From AC-50 sp035640455 (GTDB lineage: Bacteria > Actinomycetota > Thermoleophilia > Gaiellales > Gaiellaceae), in the NCBI GenBank assembly GCA_035640455.1, contig DASQWB010000180.1:1-18237 (forward strand): 18,237 nt of DNA, given 5' to 3'. Positions 6,730-12,632 of this stretch are shown here, one piece after another. The first letter of the stretch is position 1. Each line of letters begins with the position of its first letter. The notes beneath the pieces are model-generated. The model saw only the letters and a program-made list of their open reading frames with translations, had not been told where the DNA came from and ran no database searches. Made by a program: the position numbers and the translations under genes.

Positions 6730-7766
6730 TGCTCGAGGAGCCGCAGGAGCTCCGCCGGGATCGTCTCCACGTCCGTTCCCAGCTCGAGGACGTACGTCGG
6801 CACCCGGCGGACGAGCTGCGCCATCTGCGCCAGCGCCTCGCGCGCGGGCGGGTGGAGCTGGAAGATCGTGCTCGGCGCGAGCGCGGCTAGCGCCGCCGCC
6901 TGCGTGCCGGGGATCGCGCGCGCGGCGCGGCGGTCGGTCACGCGCGGAAGGACGATCGCGCGCAGCGGGAAGCCGGCGGTCGCGCTCTCCACGTAGAAGA
7001 CCGCCTTCTCGTCGGCGGGGTTGCCGTCGGCGAGCAGCGCCTCGAGGTGGGGCAGGCGAGACAAGTCCTCGGGGTGCACCTTGCCGGAGCAGTAGAGGCT
7101 GTGGACGGCCGGTGCGGGCCCCGAGCCGACGGCCACGTAGTCGTCGCCCGCGTAGCGAAGCCGCTCGTCGAGGAGGCTCGCAAGCGCGGTCGTCGACTTG
7201 CCCGAGCCGCCCGGGCCGACGAGGAGGACGCCTCCCTCCGCCGTCCCGACCGCGCCTCCGTGCACGTGCCGGAAGCCCTCGGCGTCGAGCCACCAGCTGA
7301 GCAGGTGCCGGAACGGTGCCGTGTAGTCCCAGTACGGGAGCGCTGTCGCGTCCGGCATCCAGAACCAGCCGCGGTCGGCCTCGGTCGTGAGCACGCTGAA
7401 GACGTCGGATGCCGGCTGGTGGAGTGCGCGCGAGCCGTCGCTCTCCGAGTAGTAGGAGGGTCCAGTGCCGGCCGCTCCGGCGTCCGCCTCGGCGCTGCGA
7501 GGCGGCGCGGCGGCCGGTCGCTCGGAGTCCCAGACGTGGAGCGTGAGCGCGGGCGGCTCGGTCTCCTGTGCCTCGAGGTGCGCGAAGGCGGGACGGAGCG
7601 CCTTGGCCGCCGCCTGGCCGGCGAAGCGGATGCAGACCGGCCTCGCCGCGATCCTGAGGCGAAGGTCGACGGCGCCGCCGGCTCCGCGGGCGGCTCGCTC
7701 GAAGTCGGCGTGCAGGCCGGCGAGCGTCGGGGCCGGCCCCGCGGGAGCCGTAGCCGCTCGGCTCAC
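6726..7766 (-). CDS. HprK-like kinase 1 (HPr-rel-A type)
   Basis: A 346-aa protein whose C-terminal half resembles the HPr kinase/phosphorylase catalytic domain. Visible motifs: a conserved histidine in HVHGGAV (H169), Walker A GPGGSGKS (184-191, K190), the acidic pair in YAGDDYVAV (D208/D209), which matches the ADD motif of HprK, and SGK (227-229). The first 160 residues hold ALTLHVWDS and FRHLLSWWL and belong to the 'HprK-related kinase' group, not to classical HprK. Such proteins occur with PqqD and PF14907 proteins; in paeninodin-type lasso clusters a relative phosphorylates a serine of the peptide. The GTG start overlaps the pqqD stop (GTGA). The substrate here is not identified. A second copy lies at 9822. 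Confidence 0.88.
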   Translation of the reverse strand: MSRAATAPAGPAPTLAGLHADFERAARGAGGAVDLRLRIAARPVCIRFAGQAAAKALRPAFAHLEAQETEPPALTLHVWDSERPAAAPPRSAEADAGAAGTGPSYYSESDGSRALHQPASDVFSVLTTEADRGWFWMPDATALPYWDYTAPFRHLLSWWLDAEGFRHVHGGAVGTAEGGVLLVGPGGSGKSTTALASLLDERLRYAGDDYVAVGSGPAPAVHSLYCSGKVHPEDLSRLPHLEALLADGNPADEKAVFYVESATAGFPLRAIVLPRVTDRRAARAIPGTQAAALAALAPSTIFQLHPPAREALAQMAQLVRRVPTYVLELGTDVETIPAELLRLLEQ

Positions 7767-8215
7767 CCGCTCGCCTCGTCCGACGGCGCCGGGTGAGGCC
7801 AGCCCTGCGCACTGACCTCGTGCACCGGGTCGAGCAGGATCAGATCCTGCATGTCGGTGTGCTTCTCGAGCGATGGGGCCTCGAACGGCTGTCGAGTGCC
7901 GTGGAGCTCGAAGACGGGCTGTCCCGCCGTCGGAGCGCCGTCGACCTGCTCCGCGCGGATCAGACCCTCGCGCTCGAGCTCGCCCACCAGCTTTCGCACG
8001 GCTTCGCGCATCTCGTCGGGCGAGCCGTCGTACCGAAGCTCGAGCGCGCCCTCGATCTCGTCGAGGCCCGCGCCTCGGTCGATCGCCTCCCAGATCGCCG
8101 CGCCGGTCTCGCGCAGGCTGTAGTAGGTCCCCGTCTTGAGGTCGATGAGGATGACCTCGCCCTCGATCGTCTCGTGGATCACGTTCGGGCTGTTCACCCG
8201 AAAGCACGTCGTCAT
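7763..8215 (-). CDS. PqqD-like RRE protein with conserved-looking C-terminal tail
   Basis: A 150-aa protein. Residues 1-88 follow the PqqD/RiPP-recognition-element pattern: VIHETIEGEVILIDLKTGTY (12-31), YSLRETGAAIWEAID (32-46), a helical YDGSPDEMREAV segment and a final EREGLIRA. PqqD proteins bind leader peptides and present them to modifying enzymes. A further 60 residues follow, including FEAPSLEKHTDMQDL and LLLDPVHEVSAQGWP (127-141). I recall a similar tail from PqqD-like proteins of HprK-containing cassettes. ATG 8215 is supported by GGAGG 8 nt upstream and by the domain boundary, although the frame is open further. Translation is coupled to the kinase by a GTGA overlap. It probably recruits the substrate of the cassette, whatever that is. 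Confidence 0.85.
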   Translation of the reverse strand: MTTCFRVNSPNVIHETIEGEVILIDLKTGTYYSLRETGAAIWEAIDRGAGLDEIEGALELRYDGSPDEMREAVRKLVGELEREGLIRAEQVDGAPTAGQPVFELHGTRQPFEAPSLEKHTDMQDLILLDPVHEVSAQGWPHPAPSDEASG

Positions 8216-8313
8216 TCGCCGCTCCTCCGCTCCCCAGGGGAATACCCCCGACACTCTTCCCTCCAACCAGTATGCCTTTCCAGCAACAATCTGTCTCCCC
8301 CCAAACGAGCCAC
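8212..8313 (-). CDS. Possible 33-aa peptide between the flippase and pqqD (weak)
   Basis: The flippase stop TGA is followed at once by GTG, opening a 33-codon frame whose TGA overlaps the pqqD ATG (ATGA), the same 4-bp geometry as the other junctions of the operon. The product begins MARLGGDRLLLERHTGW and contains one Cys, one Trp, one Tyr, one Ser and one Thr, with no hydrophobic core. It has no Shine-Dalgarno sequence of its own. Position would suit a precursor peptide, but a chance frame of this length is common in GC-rich DNA. The stretch is AT-richer than its surroundings and may only be a promoter/leader for pqqD. It also contains a small GGGG/CCCC hairpin near 8231-8247. Confidence 0.15.
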   Translation of the reverse strand: MARLGGDRLLLERHTGWREECRGYSPGERRSGE

Positions 8314-9801
8314 TCAACGGCCCCGGCGGCGGACGAGAGCCCAGATCTCGGTGACGAGGTCGGACTCGCGCCAGAGGAGAAGCGCGACGTAGAAAACCGC
8401 TCCCGCGGCGACGACGACCGCGAGCCGGAACCCCGCAGCGACTCCCGCGTGCACGAGCGCGAGGCGCGCCCCGTACGCGAGCGCGCCCATCGCCGCCGAG
8501 ACCTCGAGGACGGGGCGGACGCTGCTCGCGAACGCGAGCACCGGGGTCTGCGCCGCGCGAGCGACGATCGTCGTGAAGACGGGGAGGACGGTCGTCCTCG
8601 CGGCCGCGAACCCGGCCGCGACGCCGACGACGCCCCAGTGCAGGCCGATCGCGAACGCCGAGACGGTGAGCGTCGCCGAGAAGATCATGAACGCGAGCAG
8701 CGCGCCGGCGCGGTCGAGGGCCTGGAGCATGCTGTGGTTCAGGGACTGCAGGCTCTGCGAGAGCCCGGCGATGCAGAGGAGCTGCAGGACCGGGATCGCC
8801 TGGTGCCAGCGGTGGCCGAGGACGACGGGCACGAAGTCGGGCGCGACGACCGCGAGGCCGACGAAGGCCGGGACGGAGATCGCGGCGACGATCCGGTTGC
8901 CGCGGAGCCACGCGGCGCCCGCTCGCTGCGGGTCGGCCGAGATGAGGGCGAACGCGGGGAAGAGCACCTGCTGGATCGGCGCGGCGAGACGCGCGAGCGG
9001 CGCGAACATGACGTTGTAGGCGACGGCGTATACCCCGAGCGGCGCCGCGCCGAGGAAGCGCGCGATCAGGAAGTTGTCGGCGTTCAGGTTCACGTAGCCG
9101 AGCACGCGCGCGCCCGATGTCTTGCCGGCGAAGGAGCCGAGCCGGCGCAGGCTCTCCTTCGAGTAGGTCAGCCGCGGGCGCCAGGCGGAGAAGCGCCAGA
9201 CGAGCACGAGCGAGACCGCTTCGGCCGCGATCGCCTGGACGACGAGCGCCCAGGCGCCGAGGCCGCCGAGGGCGAGCGCGACGCCGATGCCGCCGCCGAT
9301 CACGGTCCCGGCCATCTCGCGCAGCTGGAGGCTCCGGAACCGCATCTCCCGCGTCAGCAGCGCGATCTGGGTGGACGAGAAGGACGTGATGACGAAGAGA
9401 ATCGAGGTGACGGCGAAGAGGTGCGTCACCGCGGGGGCGGAGAAGAAGTCGGCGACGAGCGGCGCCGCCGCGACGCCGCCGCCCGCGCAGGCTGCGCCCG
9501 CGGCGAGCGTCGACCAGAAGGCGGTCGAGCGGTCATGCTCGGTGATCGTCCGCCGCGCGATCAAGGCCTGTCCGAACGAGAGGTCGGTGAAGACCGAGGC
9601 GACGCCGACGAACAGGAGCGCCATCGACGCGAGCCCGTAGTCGCGGGGCACGAGCAGCCGCGCGAGCGCAATCCCGACGACGATCCGCGTCGTCTGGGAG
9701 ACGACCTGGGTCGCGACCTTCCAGCCGATGCCGCTCACGACCTGCTGGCGCAGGGTCGTCGGCGCCGCTGGCGGCGTCTCGGCGGTGCTGTCCTCGTTCA
9801 C
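8314..9801 (-). CDS. Oligosaccharide flippase, MOP/Wzx-like
   Basis: A 495-aa polytopic membrane protein of the polysaccharide-transporter branch of the MOP superfamily (Wzx/WzxC/AmsL/ExoT-like). It flips lipid-linked sugars or related lipids across the cytoplasmic membrane. About 12-14 hydrophobic helices can be seen. Family landmarks are GIGWKVATQVVSQ (25-37), ARLLVPRDYGLASMALLFVG (47-66), LSFGQALIAR (74-83), YSKESLRRLGSFAG and APIQQVLFPAFALI. The start is GTG 9801; no Shine-Dalgarno sequence is visible, and only 20 bp separate it from the divergent kinase. It sits at the head of the cassette, and the gap to pqqD is 98 bp, so pqqD may have its own promoter. It implies that the cassette's product leaves the cytoplasm on a lipid carrier; this is inference. 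Confidence 0.9.
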   Translation of the reverse strand: MNEDSTAETPPAAPTTLRQQVVSGIGWKVATQVVSQTTRIVVGIALARLLVPRDYGLASMALLFVGVASVFTDLSFGQALIARRTITEHDRSTAFWSTLAAGAACAGGGVAAAPLVADFFSAPAVTHLFAVTSILFVITSFSSTQIALLTREMRFRSLQLREMAGTVIGGGIGVALALGGLGAWALVVQAIAAEAVSLVLVWRFSAWRPRLTYSKESLRRLGSFAGKTSGARVLGYVNLNADNFLIARFLGAAPLGVYAVAYNVMFAPLARLAAPIQQVLFPAFALISADPQRAGAAWLRGNRIVAAISVPAFVGLAVVAPDFVPVVLGHRWHQAIPVLQLLCIAGLSQSLQSLNHSMLQALDRAGALLAFMIFSATLTVSAFAIGLHWGVVGVAAGFAAARTTVLPVFTTIVARAAQTPVLAFASSVRPVLEVSAAMGALAYGARLALVHAGVAAGFRLAVVVAAGAVFYVALLLWRESDLVTEIWALVRRRGR

Positions 9802-9821
9802 GCGGTGTACAAACTGAGCCT
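9802..9821. promoter_or_regulatory. 20-bp divergent control region, flippase/kinase 2
   Basis: Only 20 bp lie between the two divergent start codons. They contain the palindrome TGTACA (9806-9811) and, for the plus strand, TACAAA (9808-9813), a fair -10 placed 8 nt before the ATG. No Shine-Dalgarno sequence exists on either side. Any promoters must extend into the opposite coding regions, and both mRNAs would be leaderless or nearly so. Confidence 0.35.
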
Positions 9822-10853
9822 ATGGAAGCCGCTGCGGCCGATCGCGTCGAAGGGCTTGCGGCGAGCTTCGCGTCGGCGAGCGACGCGGCCGGCGGCGTCA
9901 CGGCCGACGACTACGTCGTCGGCGGCTCACGCGTGTCGCTTCGCTTCGCAAGCGGTGCGCTTCGCGAGCGGCTGACGCCCGCCTTCGCGCATCTCGCAGC
10001 TCCGCCGGGCACTCCCGAGCTCACCGTCCACCTCTGGGACTCCGTGTCCACGGGCGCCGAGCCGCCGCCGCGTCCGCGCGTTCGCCGCGACGAGCCGGCC
10101 GGCGCGCTCTACCACTTCCAGGATCCGCCGCTTCGCGGCGCCTACCAGCCCGGCCTGGAGACGTTCAGCGTCCTCGACTCGCAGGCCGGCGTCGCCTGGT
10201 ACTGGGTCGTGGACGCCCTGGCGCAGCCGTCGGGGGACCAGGCGTGCCCGATCCGGCAGATCCTCTTCTGGTGGCTCGGCTCGCGCGGGTACCTGCAGGT
10301 GCACGGCGCCGCGGTCGGGACGCCGGGCGGCGGAGTGCTCGTCGTCGGGCAGGCCGGCTCGGGCAAGTCGACGGTCGCGCTCGCGTGCCTCGGCTCCGAG
10401 CTCCTCTACGCGGGCGACGACTACGTGGCGGTGGCGCTCGAGCCGTCGCCACGCATCGCCAGCCTCTACAACTCCGGCAAGCTCGACCCTGCGCACGTCC
10501 ACGGCCTCCTGCCGCACCTGCTGCCGCTGCTCGCGAACGCGGACCGCGTCGACGAGGAGAAGGCGATCATCTACGTGGAGCAGCACTTCCCGGAGCAGAC
10601 GACGGCGGGGTTTCCGCTGGCGGCAGTGCTCGTTCCGACGGTGCGGGCGGAGCGGCGCGAGCCCGAGATCGTCCCCGCGTCGCGCGCGACCGCCTTTGCC
10701 GCGCTCGGGCCGAGCACGATGTTCCAGCTCCACACCGCAGGCGCCGGCGAGCTTGCGACGCTCTCGAGCCTCGTCGCGCGCGTTCCCTGCTATACGCTCG
10801 AGCTCGGCAGCGACCTGAGCGCGATACCCGGCAAGATCTCGGAGCTTCTGTGA
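9822..10853 (+). CDS. HprK-like kinase 2 (HPr-rel-A type)
   Basis: A 343-aa paralogue of the kinase at 6726, with the same order of motifs: ELTVHLWDS (66-74), IRQILFWWLGSRGYLQVHGAAV (H161), Walker A GQAGSGKS (176-183, K182), YAGDDYVAV (D199/D200), SGK (218-220) and a C-terminal FQLH...LELGSDLSAIP segment. All expected catalytic residues are present, so it should be active. The sequence between motifs has diverged strongly from copy 1, so this is not a recent duplication. It is transcribed away from the flippase and is followed after a 97-bp gap by its own family 2 glycosyltransferase, repeating the kinase-then-glycosyltransferase order. No PqqD partner lies on this strand; it may use the one at 7763. 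Confidence 0.88.
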   Translation: MEAAAADRVEGLAASFASASDAAGGVTADDYVVGGSRVSLRFASGALRERLTPAFAHLAAPPGTPELTVHLWDSVSTGAEPPPRPRVRRDEPAGALYHFQDPPLRGAYQPGLETFSVLDSQAGVAWYWVVDALAQPSGDQACPIRQILFWWLGSRGYLQVHGAAVGTPGGGVLVVGQAGSGKSTVALACLGSELLYAGDDYVAVALEPSPRIASLYNSGKLDPAHVHGLLPHLLPLLANADRVDEEKAIIYVEQHFPEQTTAGFPLAAVLVPTVRAERREPEIVPASRATAFAALGPSTMFQLHTAGAGELATLSSLVARVPCYTLELGSDLSAIPGKISELL

Positions 10854-10880
10854 GCGGCGTCGCTTGCGATGCCGCTTTCA

Positions 10881-10907
10881 GGCCGTGCCGGCTTTGCCGG
10901 CGCGGCC
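10881..10907 (+). terminator. Strong hairpin between kinase 2 and glycosyltransferase 2
   Basis: GGCCGTGCCGGC and GCCGGCGCGGCC form a 12-bp stem, with one U-G wobble, around a UUU loop. It starts 28 nt past the kinase stop. There is no U-tract. It may attenuate transcription, protect the mRNA end, or insulate the glycosyltransferase, which has its own AGGTGG ribosome-binding sequence. Confidence 0.4.
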
Positions 10908-10950
10908 GTCTGCGCCGCTGGCCTGGTGCGCCTGATCGCGAGGTGGACGC

Positions 10951-11628
10951 GTGAGCGATCCCCGCGTCACCGTGATCGTCGCCGCCTTCAACGGCGAGCG
11001 GTTCCTGCGGGAGACCCTCGAGAGCGCTTTCGCCCAAGACTTCGACTCGTTCGAGGTCGTCTTCGTCGACGACGGCTCCGAGGACCGAACCGGCGAGATC
11101 GCGCAGTCGTTTTCCGTGCGCTATGTGCGCCAGGAGAACCAGGGGCTGCCGGCCGCGCGAAACGCCGGGCTCGCCCTCGCGCGCGGCGACCTCGTCGCGT
11201 TCCTGGACGACGACGACCTCCTGCCGCCGACGAAGCTCAGCACTCAGGTCCGCTACCTCGACGACCATCCGGAGATCGGATGCGTGCTCGGCCGGCAGGA
11301 GTGGATCGTCGAGGACGGCGTCGAGCCGCCGCCGCTGGCGCGCGACCCGATCTTCGGCGAGCTCGGCGGCATCCAGCTCGTGACGGCGATGATCCGGCGG
11401 CAGGTGCTCGAGGAGCTGGGCGGGTTCGACCCGACCTACCGCTATGCCGAGGACCGCGACCTCTTCATCAGGATGCGTGAGGACGGCGTCGGGATCGCCG
11501 TCCTGCCGGAAGTCGTCCTGCACAAGCGGCTGCACGGGTCGAACATGACGATGAACGCGCCGACGACGCACCCGATGCTCCGCTCGCTGCGGGAGAAGCT
11601 CGAGCGCGAGCGCTACCCGAACCAGTAG
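10951..11628 (+). CDS. Family 2 glycosyltransferase (GT-A), second copy
   Basis: A 225-aa soluble GT2. Motifs: VTVIVAAFNGERFLRETLESA (6-26), VFVDDGSEDRTG (37-48), QENQGLPAARNAG (61-73), the metal-binding DDDD (86-89), and YRYAEDRDLFIRM, in which ED matches the catalytic-base region. That last motif is complete here, unlike in the copy at 6043. The GTG start has AGGTGG about 5 nt upstream. It lies 97 bp behind kinase 2, separated by a hairpin, and probably belongs to the same transcription unit. It likely adds a different sugar, or acts on a different acceptor, from the first glycosyltransferase. Confidence 0.92.
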   Translation: MSDPRVTVIVAAFNGERFLRETLESAFAQDFDSFEVVFVDDGSEDRTGEIAQSFSVRYVRQENQGLPAARNAGLALARGDLVAFLDDDDLLPPTKLSTQVRYLDDHPEIGCVLGRQEWIVEDGVEPPPLARDPIFGELGGIQLVTAMIRRQVLEELGGFDPTYRYAEDRDLFIRMREDGVGIAVLPEVVLHKRLHGSNMTMNAPTTHPMLRSLREKLERERYPNQ

Positions 11629-11650
11629 TAGCGGTCGCCGCGGGCCTCCA

Positions 11651-11656
11651 TACAAT
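11651..11656 (+). promoter_or_regulatory. -10 element for the gene at 11667
   Basis: TACAAT matches the -10 consensus at five of six positions and ends 10 nt before the ATG, so the leader would be only about 3 nt. No clear -35 or Shine-Dalgarno sequence is present. Confidence 0.55.
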
Positions 11657-11666
11657 CCGATACAGG

Positions 11667-11891
11667 ATGATTTACTGCGTGATCCCGCGCGAGCTCGAGG
11701 CCGAGCTCTACGAGAAGATGGTCGAGTACTACAAGGACAACCCGAACGTCACGGTGATCGTCGACCGGCGCGAGGGGCGCGACCGTCGGCGCGGGAAGGA
11801 CGCAGGCGGCACGTCCAACCGGACGATCCGTGACCGCCGCCGCTCTCATCCGGGCAGGTTCCCGGACACGGGCCCGCCCGACGCTGCCTAG
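11667..11891 (+). CDS. Small arginine-rich protein of unknown function
   Basis: A 74-aa protein. The N-terminal half (MIYCVIPRELEAELYEKMVE, then YYKDNPNVTVIVDRR) reads as a beta-alpha-beta unit. The C-terminal half is a basic, probably disordered tail with REGRDRRRG and TIRDRRRS. Similar short proteins with a VTVIVDRREG core seem to occur in related actinobacteria, by recollection only. The start is fixed by the promoter directly upstream; translation should be almost leaderless. The TAG stop interlocks with the stop of the convergent SDR gene in the palindrome CTAG. The tail could bind nucleic acid. Function unknown. Confidence 0.7.
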   Translation: MIYCVIPRELEAELYEKMVEYYKDNPNVTVIVDRREGRDRRRGKDAGGTSNRTIRDRRRSHPGRFPDTGPPDAA

Positions 11892-12610
11892 GAAGTAGGC
11901 GGGAAAAGCCGCCACTCGGCGGTCGCGGGGCAGACGAGGACGCGGCCGGCGAGGCTCTCGTCTCTGACGAGTTCGAGGATCGCGTCCGCCACGCGTTCGG
12001 CCGAGACGAGCGGCGGCGCGGCAGCGCGCTCCTCCGGGGTCGCCCGCTCGAGGCCCTGCCGGACCGCAGGCGTGTCGACCCAGTCGGGGCAGATGCAGTT
12101 CACGCGCACCCCTTCTTCGGCGAGCGAGGCGAGCGCCGCGGTGAGGCGCACGACACCGGCCTTCGCCGCCGCGTACTCCGGCGCTCCGTGCGGGCCGTAG
12201 CCGACGCCGGCGACCGACGAGACGTTGACGATCGCGCCGCCGCGGCCGCGCATCGTCTCGAGCGCGAGCTGGATCCCGAGCATCGTCGCGCGCAGGTTCA
12301 CGTCGAGGACGGCGCTCCAGCGCTCCGGCGGCGCGTCGGGGAAGAACGGGCTCGAGACGCCGCCGGCGTTGTTCACGAGCACGTCGAGCGGCCCGGCGGC
12401 CGCGAACGCCGCGCGCAGCTCGTCGTTGTCGGTCACGTCCGCTCGAGTGGCCGTCCCTCCGCCGGCGAGCCGCACCGTCTCCTCGGCGGCCGCCTCCTCG
12501 AGATCGACGGCCACGACCGACGCGCCTTCACGGGCCAGCGCGAGCGCGACCGCGCGCCCGATCCCGGCGCCTGCGCCGGTCACGAGCGCAACGCGTCCAC
12601 CCAGCTCCAC
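11888..12610 (-). CDS. SDR-family oxidoreductase
   Basis: A 240-aa classical short-chain dehydrogenase/reductase. It has the cofactor motif TGAGAGIG (11-18), D36 at the end of the second strand (VVAVDL), favouring NAD(H), DV (58-59), NNAG (80-83), a serine in NVSS (131/132) and the catalytic YAAAK (Y146/K150). The product is a cytosolic NAD(P)-dependent oxidoreductase of unknown substrate. GTG 12610 is chosen because VALVTG should lie near the N-terminus and because a TAGGGT hexamer sits 6 nt upstream, implying a leaderless mRNA. It is divergent from the aldehyde dehydrogenase across 22 bp, suggesting joint control and possibly sequential alcohol-to-aldehyde-to-acid oxidation. The C-terminus VCPATAEWRLFPP is atypical. 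Confidence 0.92.
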   Translation of the reverse strand: MELGGRVALVTGAGAGIGRAVALALAREGASVVAVDLEEAAAEETVRLAGGGTATRADVTDNDELRAAFAAAGPLDVLVNNAGGVSSPFFPDAPPERWSAVLDVNLRATMLGIQLALETMRGRGGAIVNVSSVAGVGYGPHGAPEYAAAKAGVVRLTAALASLAEEGVRVNCICPDWVDTPAVRQGLERATPEERAAAPPLVSAERVADAILELVRDESLAGRVLVCPATAEWRLFPPTS

Positions 12611-12616
12611 CCCTGA

Positions 12617-12626
12617 ACCCTAGAAT
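12617..12626. promoter_or_regulatory. Overlapping divergent -10 elements (SDR / aldehyde dehydrogenase)
   Basis: TAGAAT (12621-12626, plus strand) ends 6 nt before the aldehyde dehydrogenase ATG. TAGGGT (12622-12617, minus strand) ends 6 nt before the SDR GTG. The two hexamers share the central TA. Both transcripts would be leaderless, and the two polymerases could not bind at once. No good -35 is seen on either side. Confidence 0.6.
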
Positions 12627-12632
12627 CGCGGC

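Noticed and set aside
8272..9975. 567-codon plus-strand frame opposite the flippase
   Set aside because: The product is an Arg/Asp/Glu-rich low-complexity shadow caused by GC-rich third positions of the flippase gene on the other strand.
10869..11480. Long plus-strand frame starting in the kinase 2/GT 2 gap
   Set aside because: It is out of frame across GT 2 and Arg/Pro-rich, typical of a shadow frame; the GT 2 frame is clearly the real one.
3169..11628. Interpretation as a complete lasso-peptide gene cluster
   Set aside because: No asparagine-synthetase-like cyclase, transglutaminase-like leader peptidase, ABC exporter or convincing precursor is encoded; only tailoring-type genes are shared.
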